Below, in pieces: positions 37,216 to 47,446 of a stretch of DNA of 64,000 nucleotides. A program made the translations under genes and the position numbers. Source of the DNA: Ciona savignyi (lineage: Eukaryota > Chordata > Ascidiacea > Phlebobranchia > Cionidae). The stretch lies in the NCBI GenBank assembly GCA_000149265.1, contig CH003200.1, forward strand, positions 1 through 64,000, read 5' to 3'. The first letter of the stretch is position 1, and every line of letters starts with the position of its first letter. The notes below the pieces were generated by a model, which saw nothing but the letters and a program-made list of their open reading frames with translations, had not been told where the DNA came from and ran no database searches.

Positions 37216-37430
37216 CTTGTGCACACAAGTACCAACTTCTCCATAATATCTCTGCGCCTACCCTGCAAGCCGCAACCCTGCCGGTCTTACACCGCGGGTT
37301 TACACGCTTTCTCTTGCTTAAAATCGCGATACTAAATTTTTACAATCTATACCCCCAATACACCCCTTTGTCGTGCTTCATCCTATTACCCCGTTTCATT
37401 TACAATGCGATACGATTCGTATAGATTTCT

Positions 37431-37436
37431 TTTATT
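37431..37436 (-). terminator. AATAAA poly(A) signal of the small peptide gene
   Basis: AATAAA on the minus strand, 130 bases beyond the stop codon of the peptide gene. Confidence 0.5.
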
Positions 37437-37565
37437 TTGTTGCCAACAATTAAAACAAGGTTTCGTGCAGCATGTCGACCTAAAGAAAATGGAATTTCAA
37501 GTTTATGAAACGTACAGTTTAGATAAAGTTAAAATAGTAATACCTTGATGGTTACCATTGAGTGC

Positions 37566-37835
37566 TTAGTCTTGCACTTTATCGGCAATGATCTCACCGG
37601 CATCCATTTCTGAAATTAATCTCAGTTAGGCCTCCTCGTACATACCAATGGTTAAGATGGTAAACGCAACCACAGCTTTCGAATGAATATTACCTGTCAT
37701 TTTTTGTTGTTGTTGCTTTTGGTTCCATGCATACCAAGCTGGATATCTGCGACGGTAGGAAGACCTACTACCATTAGTTTCTTCACTGATCAGAAGCACA
37801 AGTGCGAGAACGAGTACGAAGAGAGCTTTATTCAT
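37566..37835 (-). CDS. Small secreted basic peptide precursor, 61 residues, novel
   Basis: Two coding exons, 37835-37694 and 37609-37566, join in phase 1. The precursor starts MNKALFVLVLALVLLISEE, a classical signal peptide cut around residue 22. A basic aromatic stretch follows (SRSSYRRRYPAWYAWNQ, then KQQQQK), and then a short acidic tail, EMDAGEIIADKVQD. Basic mature peptide plus acidic tail is a layout seen in antimicrobial and some regulatory peptide precursors, but no family is recognised. The ATG immediately follows an AG acceptor: a 59-bp intron (37836-37894, GTAAGT...GCAG) separates it from a short upstream exon. A TATA box and poly(A) signal complete a compact gene. The function is inferred only as secreted. 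Confidence 0.65.
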
Positions 37836-37894
37836 CTGCAAAATTTATCGTTGTCACCAAAACAGCTTCTGTTGACGAAAATAAAGAAACTTAC

Positions 37895-37952
37895 CTTGTG
37901 GTATTCTTTCAAGAAAGATAAGTTTGTTGGATTCAGAGCTGGAATTTATACC
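37895..37952 (-). promoter_or_regulatory. TATA box and 5' untranslated exon of the small peptide gene
   Basis: GGTATAAATTCC on the minus strand (37952-37941) is a good TATA box. About 30 bases downstream would place the transcript start near 37915. The non-coding exon ends ACCACAAG at 37895 before a consensus GTAAGT donor. Confidence 0.55.
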
Positions 37953-38289
37953 AAAAGTCAGTCTTCTAAATGCAAAGTAACTTCCCTTTCTTTTGTCTGC
38001 ACAGCAGGTTGTTTTGCAATGCGGAAAACGAATATCCTGGATTGAGCAGATGTTTCTATTAATGCGAATTCGTCCAATTAAAACGTTATTTTTCAATAAA
38101 CACTAAAGTTTTCCTCGACATTGCTTTTACCTAATATAACGAACATGCATGTCTAAACAACAAGTTTGGCGCAATGTTTTGCACACGTGCACGTGGCCAA
38201 GACACGTAGCGAACGTTGCCTGGAACTAGTGCTTTATGAATTCAGAAAACAATCTATCAATCAAATTTAACACAGTACAGTAGCTAGGT

Positions 38290-38620
38290 CAGAGAGATAA
38301 GTCGGTGGGTAAGTGCGTCGCCTTTCAACCGAAGGGTTGCTGACACCAAACTGGTCGCTAGCTAGGCGTTTGTGTCTTTAGAAAAGGCGCTTAACGAACA
38401 TTTTCTAAACCAGTGGTTTAATGGATTCTACCAAAATGGGGAAATTGGTGAACTTTACGCAACACACTGTAAAAAAGCTCAACCAGGCGGTGATTTCCCG
38501 TGTGATAACCCCCTTGGTTTTCCCATTCACGGGAGAAAACATAAATATCCTATCATAAATATCCTTTGTGATAGGCCCCTTGCGTTTCCCATATCTAGAG
38601 GTAAAGGCGAATATATCATA
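38290..38620 (+). repeat. SINE-L, full length with duplicated tail
   Basis: Forward: the tRNA-like head GTGCGTCGCCTTTCAACCGA and AGGGTTGCTGACACCAAACT, then CTGGTCGCTAGCTAGGCGTT, then CCCCTTGGTTTTCCCATTCA. The tail region is repeated (ATAAATATCC twice, then a second TTGCGTTTCCCAT segment to 38610). Confidence 0.85.
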
Positions 38621-38859
38621 TGTTGCATATGACGTGGTAATTGGTTATTAAAGCGTGTAATTTCACTCAACGTTAAACATGCATGTATGTTATTTCAGAT
38701 ACAACCAACGCTGTTAAAATAAAACTCTTACAGAAGCACATTCTCTAGTGACGCCTTAAGCCCAGTTTACACAGATTCTAAAGGGGGTTTCGGTTTAAAT
38801 TAAACACAAAAACGTGTTGTTTAGCCGCGTTGTAGAAACCGCTTTAAGGTTGCACCACA

Positions 38860-39115
38860 AAGAAAACTTAATGTTGAGTGGAAAATTATCGCTCGGTATT
38901 TTGCGTTGAGACTTTAGCACCAACAAAACATCAGCTCAATCCAGGATATACGATTCAAGCTGTTGGAAGACGTGGTGATTCTATAACGGAAGTTAGAGGA
39001 AGTTATTACATTATTGAAATGCGACAAGTAATAAAGCACGTAAAGATATTTTGCACGTCGCAACGCATTCGGTTAAACAAACACCATTGCTTAATCATCT
39101 TAAATGGTTGAAACG
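38860..39115 (+). other. Coding-like segment A of a diverged duplicate pair, possible caspase p10 exon
   Basis: An AG (38937) precedes an open frame reading NPGYTIQAVGRRGDS, then RGSYYIIEMRQVIKHV. The spacing of PGY and GSYYI resembles the PG[YF]..R...GSWFI strand-helix of caspase p10 subunits. With the p20 exons at 35862-36243 on the same strand this could be the C-terminal exon of the same gene. The resemblance is short and could be chance. A decayed copy lies at 40100-40335. Confidence 0.3.
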
Positions 39116-39211
39116 TTCTTGGTTTTATGTTTGTACATTAGGTTATATTTACCCAATGATAATATTTACAAACCTAAATTATAGGGCTTTCTACCCTTTT
39201 TTACAAAGGAA

Positions 39212-39505
39212 TTAGGATAGGATAGGATATTCATGTTTATCCTTCAACGGGGTTAACACAAGGGCAATCGTCAAATCGCCTCGCGCCCACTATCGGGTTA
39301 CTGGAGCTATTGCAGTGTGTTGTATAATATAGACGTTCCTTCAATTTGGTAGAACCCATTAATCCGCTGGGTTCAGGCAATGTCCATTAAGTGCCTTGTT
39401 CAAGGACACAACCGACTAGCTAACGACCAGTTTCGAACCTGCAACCTATCGGCTGAAAGGCGTCACACTAAACTACTACAGTACTAGACTAACCGGGCGG
39501 GGTTA
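39212..39505 (-). repeat. SINE-L, near full length
   Basis: Reverse: tail TTAGGATAGGATAGGATATT, ATCGGGTTACTGGAGCTATT, TTAATCCGCTGGGTTCAGGC, and a head with GACCAGTTTCGAACCTGCAA (perfect B-box complement). Confidence 0.9.
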
Positions 39506-40099
39506 AACCAAAGTATTTTATAGTGTCACAAAATCAGTTCACTTAGCTACGAAAGAATTAAATTCTGGATAAACTATCAACTAAAGAGAGAGTCGATATA
39601 ACGAAAATACAGCTATAAAATGAATAAATATGTGGGAAAACGAACGCGGCGGCAAAAACTAAGTCAACCTCTAAGCGCCAAGCGGAACAAAACTAAATCG
39701 TCGAGCGTATATATCAAGGTAGATTGTGTACCATGGACCCCTATGTCTCTCGAGATTATTGGCATAAAGGCGTTATTCAATCATTTACCAAAACCCCAAA
39801 GGTAATTTCAGCTACCAAAAATATTGTGAAATGTTTTCCTATTTGTTAGCGTTTTTGGCTTCACTGCCGATATTTCCGGATTAGAAAGGAATATTGACAT
39901 TAAAATTTTAAGAAATCTAAAAATAAACAACACAAATTCGAAAAACAGCCTTGCAATAGGTTTGTTGCTGATGAAAGCGCTCCATTTAGTAAAATGTTGA
40001 GCCGTACACAGCCCAGAAAATAGATATATAATATTCGATACAACATATTCGCTAGTAATACCTAAGGTGACATGATATTGAAAACTTCAATGTACATTG

Positions 40100-40335
40100 G
40101 AAAATTACTTTCGTTATTATGCGATGAGACTTTAGCACCAACAAAACATCTGCGCAATCCATGATATACGCTTCAAGATGGTGTAAGACGTGCTGATTCT
40201 ATAAGGGAAGTGGGAGGAAGTAATTACAATATTGAAATGTGTGATATTAAAGCACAGAGATATTTCGCAACGCATTCGGTTGTACAAACACCAGTGTGCA
40301 TTAATTTGCTTGATATCATCTTAAATGGTTAAAAT
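40100..40335 (+). repeat. Segment B of the diverged duplicate pair
   Basis: Shares GAGACTTTAGCACCAACAAA and ACGCATTCGGTTG with 38905-39090 at roughly 80% identity, but stops and frameshifts break the frame that is open in copy A. This is consistent with a duplicated exon that has decayed. Confidence 0.75.
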
Positions 40336-42404
40336 GGCTTAAATGGTTAAATAAACACGAGAACTCGTATTCTTAATCAAATTGCTATTTAAAATAATCT
40401 TAAGCTTAACCCGCGTTTAGGCCAAAAAAATGTAAGCTAATAAGGTGGACATGCGCAGAAACCTGATAAGATCGCACACTTATTTAAGAATGTTACAAGA
40501 AAATATACTCTGCTTTTTGTTTTTTCCATCAAATTAGAAAATCCGTAAAAAAAACGAGACCAAAATAGGAAAAAAAGAAAAAGAAAATCGTGGTTTATAA
40601 GTTGACTAGATTATTAAAATATGCTGTGCGTCATATTTGATTTTTGCTACTGTGTTTATTTTTGTTCCCATTCTGTCCTACATGTGCTTAAAGTTTATAT
40701 GGCTATCATGAAATTCATGAAGTAAAAGTATTTCTTTATAAATAATGTCGTTAAGGACGATAAGGAAAATTAGCCCGGTATAAAAGCGATCCTTATAAAC
40801 AGTCATTACTATCTATTTGGTAAATACATACATCTATGGTAAATATCCTATCTCAACGTGTGACTGTAGTTGCCATGTAACGTCCATTCAGCAGCTCATC
40901 ACGCATTCAGGCGAAACAATTGGTGGAATTATCATCCTATTGAGTTGCTTTCATTGTGCCATCATTGTTATACCGCCAATCACCATCAAACAATTGCTCC
41001 GCTATTTTTAATTAACTATACACATCGAATGTTATTCAAGGTATTGCCAGGGAATCGGCCTATTTTTGCATGTAGAAAAATATACTGTATAGTCAAAACA
41101 GGTTGTTACTATAAAGGTGGCAAACTAATGGCTGGCAGAAAGTTTGACTTTTTTTCATTTTATGGTTGCGAGTGGTTATTGGGACCTTTGTGAAAACGGT
41201 TAAAGATAAGTATTGGATATCGTCATATTTGTTTTTATTGAAATTATCCAACTATTTATTCATTTTATGCTTTAAAAAAACTAGAATGTTTTGATTCCCA
41301 TTTTTAGCCCATTTTATACCTTTTCACATTATTTGACATCTCCAGTTCTAAGATATAAAAACGCAACAATTATCCACCACATAATGGCTAAATTGCTGGA
41401 ATGGGGCTATCGCTTTACGTATATTTTTCGGCCTAGCGGAAGTTTCCCCTGCGTGATTTAACTAAAATTTACCCCTTTACATATAACGAAAATTGGTTTA
41501 AGTAAATAGTTTGATTAAAGCTGTTACTTCCGCGGGTGAAGTAACGGGTTTCTAGTATAAAAATGACGCGTATCGTTGGGTAAACACACAGTTTACGTAT
41601 TTTGCTTATACTTGGCGGTGATTCGAAGGGTGACGATACGGAAATGATGGGGTCACTACGATACGTTTCGGTGGTAGAAACGATACGGTGTTCTGCAGTA
41701 AATAAAGGAACCAAATCAGTAAACGTGCGAGTATTTATGTATCATAAATATCACACACTCACCAAACTTTGGATTTAAGCGGTACGGAAAAATGAGGTAT
41801 CGGAATAAAAATTGTACACTGCAGCCTCTACAAGTCTACGGTAACTAATTCGGAAAGAAAATTATGCCATGTCGTCCAGTATAAACGATGGCAACATAAA
41901 CTTCAATTATTACGTTAAACGTTTATGACGCAATGTTTACTACTTTAACATAGACCTCAAGAAAACACGTAGGTAAATAAATAAATAACGTTTCGAGATA
42001 TCTTACAAAACCTATTGTGGGGTGTTATATCAGACAGATCACTGATTTGACTGCGGATTTAGCATTCCGAAAAAATGTTTCATGTTGGGTATGGGGTATC
42101 CAAATCTTTTGTTCGCATAGAAATTCACTATCTATGTGTGTTTGTTAAATGTGTTTAATATACCTTGTAATAGTGTTTTATGTGTACCTACACATTTTAT
42201 ACTTAAAAGGATTATTAACAATGTGATTTTATCTTTAATATTATTGATTCTGTTATTCAAATAAAATTTAAAGTGACAATAAATACAAAATAATTTTACT
42301 CCCATCATATTTATTATACTATACACTAAAACTTAAAATTTATTCCAACTTAATTGGAATATGAGCATTAACTATGTTAGCAACAACAGAAACCAACTGT
42401 TTTA
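40336..42404. other. Unassigned AT-rich sequence
   Basis: No gene family recognised on either strand. ORFs of 60-107 codons (40817-41193, 41469-41714) have no conserved motif and no duplicated reading frame. Confidence 0.4.
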
Positions 42405-42475
42405 CGCCAAGTTTCGACACCGTAATATGCTCGTCACACTAAGGACAGTTTTTGTATAGTTGGTATATTTATCGG
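42405..42475 (-). repeat. SINE-S fragment
   Basis: CCAAGTTTCGACACCGTAAT, GCTCGTCACACTAAGGACAG, TTTTTGTATAGTTGGTATAT; reverse orientation, truncated at the A-box side by a SINE-L. Confidence 0.75.
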
Positions 42476-42745
42476 ATAGGATATTCATTCTTTTTCTCGT
42501 TAGTGCGGAAATCAAGGGGTTGACACAATCGTCAGATCACCCTCGCGACCTGGTTATCAGGGATATTAAAGTGTGTTATGTAAGATTCACACGTCCATTA
42601 AGTAGAACCCATTATTTGGTTGGGTTTAGGTAATGTCCGTTAGGTGGCTTACCCGCAAGGACACAGCCGACTAGCTGGTGACTAGTTTCCATCTGTAGCC
42701 CTTCAGCTGAAAGGCGATGCACTTACCCACTGACCTAATCCGTCA
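42476..42745 (-). repeat. SINE-L inserted next to a SINE-S
   Basis: Reverse: GGATAGGATATTCATTC tail, ACAATCGTCAGATCACCCTC, GGTTGGGTTTAGGTAATGTC, CATCTGTAGCCCTTCAGCTG head. It abuts the truncated SINE-S at 42475, suggesting insertion into it. Confidence 0.85.
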
Positions 42746-44077
42746 AAACAATCGGTCAGGTTAGCCATTCGAAGCTAATTGGTCGGATAAATCGTGACAA
42801 ACTGACGGGAAAAATCTAATAATTGTACAAGTGCGCCCACAGACGGCCTTAAGTAACCTTTAATACTAAATGTCCATTGGTATTAGTGAAAAATAAAATA
42901 CTGGCTACAGTTTCATGCCAAGGAAACAGGCAGCACCACACATCGATCTATTTTTTAAGCATTCACTATTCTCCGTAGAACGCCGCTGGGTAAGAACAGT
43001 CACATGGTTTAGAACAGATCTTCCTAAACTTTTAAGCTCGCGATCGCTTTTAATTTATTAACATTATTTGCGACCCTTCTTCACGTTTAAAATTCTAAAC
43101 AGATCGAACTATACAGGGTTTACGTCAATGAACATGCAATGCATGTGGTAAACACACTTTAAATTGTTAAAGAACATGTGGCACCCCAAACAATTGGGTA
43201 TTTAAACTTCAAAATTAAATTCATTGTTTTGATCACGTGATTAATACGTCTGCTATGCATTAGAATTAGGTTATGCCATGTGGAACATTACTAAGGCTTT
43301 AACTTCCCGCTGTGTGCTTCTACACGCATTCTCATTTATACGAGATTACTGGTAGGAGTCAATTATGTAACGAAGTCACCCAACAGTGTTATTTATATAG
43401 AGTTTACAAATCAGGTAAGATTAATGTTTTGCAGTAGTTTTAACAGTCTTAAAAAGTCCAATTTATAGATATAGAGCAGTTTGTGTGAAATTGATGTACT
43501 CCGTGACCCCCCTCCAAATGCATAGCGCGACCCCCTGCGCGGTCGAGACCCAGTTTGGAAAGACCGGGATTGCAGCTTTTTGTTTCGGAAGTCATGAGGA
43601 ACGTTAAATTACACTCTTTGATACTTTTTCTACCGTTACCTGAAGTCTTGTTGCCATTTGCCATGTATATATATGGCAGCCTTGTTATTGCGACAATAGC
43701 GTTCTATCATTCACATTAATTTCTACGCACCGATTGATCATTGGTTGGAAAAAGTGTGAACAATATGCTTGGCTGAAGTGTTTCTTGTTTGAATGTTTAG
43801 TTTTGTATATTTAAGCTTGGCTTAATGTAATGCACTTTATTGTGTGATTCTACGGTGTTTTGTTGAAAAAAGATTTCCAATGTAAATTTTAAATTCATAT
43901 GGAAAGTTTGTATTGGAGAGATATTTAATATAACGTCTTCACTGACACGCAGTCGAACCGGATGATAATTATTCACACTAGCACATGTAGCTCGTTTATC
44001 TTAACCTTACCACAATGCTGTTGGTAAGTACAGTACAAAAATAAACGAAAAATTACGCAACTAAAGCAATATTACTC
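42746..44077. other. Unassigned sequence with a possible hAT relic
   Basis: 43496-43575 carries GACCCCCCTCCAAATGCATA and GACCCAGTTTGGAAAGACCG, reminiscent of hAT-type termini (CAAACTGGG...GGGGTCGC), but no partner end or 8-bp duplication was found. No gene recognised. Confidence 0.35.
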
Positions 44078-44400
44078 ATTGCCGGTATATCGGAAAAACT
44101 GCGTGGGGAGTCGATTACAATGAAACTTTGTTGTGTGGATTAATTGTTTAATATTTTACGTTTATTTCTTCTCATTTGCTTTTTATCCTTTGATCTCTTG
44201 ATTTTATTACATGAAAAGGGGTAGTTTTAGTTAATTTATTTGAATCAGTTGTAACTTTGCGAATCGGTCTTAAATGAATACTGTCGTGAGTGGCAACTGT
44301 CACAGAAAAAAAAAGATTTATAATGATTAGCTTGCTGCATATCAGACATGTTTTTCTTTTAGAAGGTGACATGCGGGATGTTTAAACTGGCCAATTAGAA
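44078..44400 (-). pseudogene. Retroposon ORF1 fragment, second copy
   Basis: 44078-44315 is a direct repeat (about 85% by eye) of 44862-45082. It includes CATTGCCGGTATATC and TGTGTGGATTAATTGTTTA. On the minus strand its end encodes the same DSPRSFSDIPAM-type peptide that leads into the ORF1 fragment at 44529-44861, then goes out of frame. Confidence 0.6.
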
Positions 44401-44528
44401 CATAGTACTTTATACTGATAAATAATAGTATTGACTAAGTAGGAATCGGGTGAAGGAGCTAGAATACCGGTAATGTCAGATAGTCTATGGAGTACTTGCC
44501 TTTTGTAGTTATGCATGATGTAGACAGC

Positions 44529-45085
44529 TCAGTTGAAGGTCCACACGCTTCGAAAACCAAACACCTTCTTGGATTTCTCCACGATCCGGAGCCGTCTTGC
44601 AAACAATGGTTTAGTTATTGCCATTTTCGTTCCCCTTAAGCACCTATTTGAATTAAAGATGTTATTTCGAACCATTCTTAGGACGAACTTAATAATATTT
44701 GATGTCCGGTTCTTTTTTGTTGGCAGCACATGCGCGATATCTATTTCTGCGGGAACAATCGGATACGGTAAATTCAATTTATTAAATATATTTAAAATGT
44801 ATTTTAAAAACCGGTCCCTATGATTTGATATTCCTGTTATTCGGTATATAATTTTAGTCATTGCCGGTATATCAGAAAAAGTGCGTGGGGAGTCGATTGC
44901 AATGAAACTTTGTTGTGTGGATTAATTGTTTAGTATTTTACGTGACGTCATTATTTCTTCTCATCTCCTTTTTTATCCTTTGCTCTCTTTGATAAGGGGT
45001 AGTTTTAGTTAATTTATTTGAATCAATTGTGACTTTACGAATCGGTCCTAAATGGATACTGTTGTCAACTGAAAAAGAATAAGAG
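44529..45085 (-). pseudogene. Non-LTR retrotransposon ORF1-like fragment
   Basis: A 110-codon minus-strand frame (44861-44529), open further upstream to about 44920. It resembles the C-terminal RNA-binding part of LINE ORF1 proteins: IDIAHVLPTKKNRTSNIIKF, then VLRMVRNNIF, LRGTKMAITK, and a terminal KSKKVFGFRSVWT. The pattern HxLP...NRT..IIxKF...R...F...LKGTKM matches ORF1/transposase-22-like domains. There is no ORF2 beside it, so it is a dead fragment. The 5' portion (44862-45082) is repeated at 44078-44315. Confidence 0.65.
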
Positions 45086-45089
45086 ACAT

Positions 45090-47446
45090 TCTGTAGCAAA
45101 CATATCTGCGCTTGTAAATCCCCTAATCTCCAGTATTTAATTTACCTCCTTATGTGTTTATTGTTTATTGTTTCGTATTATTTATATTTGTTAAGTTGTT
45201 TAAGTTAGCGCGTTTCGGGCACACTTTGAAGAATAGTGCGCGTTACCTCAAGAAATAAAACTGCAAATAATACAACATATACTAAAACACGCATTTTCAC
45301 TGGGGCATATGGCATGAAGGCGGCGGTACCTGTAAAATGTCTATCTTTATTGGGAGCGACAAGTGTGTACAATGTCAAGTACTGGTATTTGATAACGTCT
45401 TCACCACAGACTACATTGATAACTTGTAGGCAAGTAAAAATTACTATGGGTGGAGTAAGAATTGTTTCAAGTAGACTTTCTTGAAGTTTTTATAAGGATG
45501 AATATATGTTGAATGTTTACTTTAGGATTGGTCAATCGGTGTTTATTATGTTTTGTGTTAATATTAAATTCTCGTTAACCGTGTGAATCGGCATTAAGCT
45601 TCCGCTTCAAGTTGCAATGATGCTAGTGCCTATTATTTCTTCACTGCTTACTTGGATAATATTGTATAATACCCAACGATTGCTTATTTTATGTTCATAG
45701 TATTTTCTTACAATTTACTTAATTGCCTTATATTATATTAAATGAATGAAATTTGTATTCCCATATTGATATAATAATGATAGATCTTGTTCATTAAAAG
45801 GATCATTTTAACGTTAATTTTAATTATGAGAAAAGCACCCATGCCAAACAGCAGGCACAAATGTTCCCTCATATCTGCAATGCAAATCAATTTTAAGATC
45901 TATTATAGAAAGGCCAATATTCTTTCACGAACTTTGGATCACTCTTCACAGATTTAGATCCCAACTAGGAGATAAGAACCCTTAATAATTTCTACTTTTT
46001 TAAACATCTGTTGTAAATGGACTAACGTCAGACAAAACTAAGGTAAGATTGCTAGAAAAATAAAATGCCGTAAAAATGTAATGGCATTTCTCGGGTGTAG
46101 GGATTTTTTTAAGATAAACCCGTAAAGGGTTTTGTAAATCAAGGTCATGTTACCTACAATATGTTAAAGTTTCATTTCGATTTGATAACTCCAAGATTAT
46201 TCAAGTTTTCGCTGTTAAAGCGTTTGACCAAACAAGCGGACAAAAACAATATGTGTTTTTTTTAAAAAAAGGACACTTGATAACGCCATATATAGAGTCA
46301 AACAGATCGGTGTGGTTTAGCTGAAATTCGCAAAAAATGGCAGAAACAAATGTTTTACAGCTGAAATCTTAAGCAAAGGAGTAAATCTCTACAACTAAAA
46401 CAATAAACGCCAGTCTTTTTAAAGGATATTTGTTTTAACCACAGTATGCGTGGATGGTTAGATTTGCTTCAGTGAACCGTTGGTCCGGTCGAATCTCATT
46501 TCATTGTTACCGCTTCTTTTATCTTGTTACAGTGTTTAAAAGTTCCTTATTACCGATGCTAATGATTAACTTTAGACTCTGGTCATAGGAATATTCGCGG
46601 GTGTATAAAAATTACCGACGATTGTTGACAGGGAGTAGGCCTAAACAGAATCTGGACATGGCGTTTTAATGAGAGTATATGCTCCTGTTGGAATAGTGGA
46701 TACAAAGCGAAGGATGTGTATAATCACAATCATTTAAATAAGTGTATGTAATCAAAGAGCAATATAAACTTAAATAAAGTAAAGTTTGCATTGAATATGT
46801 CGATTAGTTTTAGATCAATTAGTCATACTAGCAGGCCCATTGAGCTACTGAAATTAGAAGAATTGTCAATTCAAATTTTTTAACTGTTGGCCTTGTAAAC
46901 GTCCATATATAGTAAAGGCAGTAACTCAAAGTTAAATAAAATAAAACTTTTTTAACTTATAAGTTAATGGTTGATTGTATGATAGAGTATATGTTAATTA
47001 TATTTATTATTTAAGTGTCGGTTACCACTGGAAAAACATATTGATATTGTTTTTTATCCTTTTTTATTTTAATCGCTTTCCGAAATTGTTTGTGACACGT
47101 ACTTGGCCGGAAAAGGTTACGTGGCCAACTTTTCAGGAAGTCCGGTCAAAAGTAAGTGTGTTTGCACTGTATGCTAATAAGTAAACAAAGTATCCCTTAT
47201 TCGCCGATAACTTATATAACGGAGCGCAGATATATTGACACGCCATTACACGTGGTTCTATGGTTTTCAACTTTCAGGAATGCGGAATTGCACTGCTTAT
47301 GAATGCATGCATCACTACTTGAATTACTAGATCATGAAAGTTAAGCCGGTTGGTGTTCACTAAAATTTCTCCATAACATAGTTCGAAATACATCACAGGA
47401 CAATTAGGGTGGTTAATGAATGCAAAAAGAGTGTAAGTTTAAAGAC
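45090..47446. other. Unassigned sequence upstream of FUT8
   Basis: No gene recognised. A short open stretch at 47085-47152 (WPEKVTWPTFQEV) ends in a good GTAAGT donor and could be an untranslated or unrelated exon, but lacks an evident acceptor. The FUT8 promoter should lie in the last few hundred bases. Confidence 0.35.

Noticed and set aside
40817-41193. Overlapping ORFs with a hydrophobic stretch (GGIIILLSCFHCAIIVI), considered as a membrane-protein exon
   Set aside because: No splice structure or family motif, and an equally long ORF in another frame.
43496-43664. CAAACTGGG...GGGGTCGC sequence resembling a hAT terminus
   Set aside because: No matching inverted end or 8-bp target duplication could be located.
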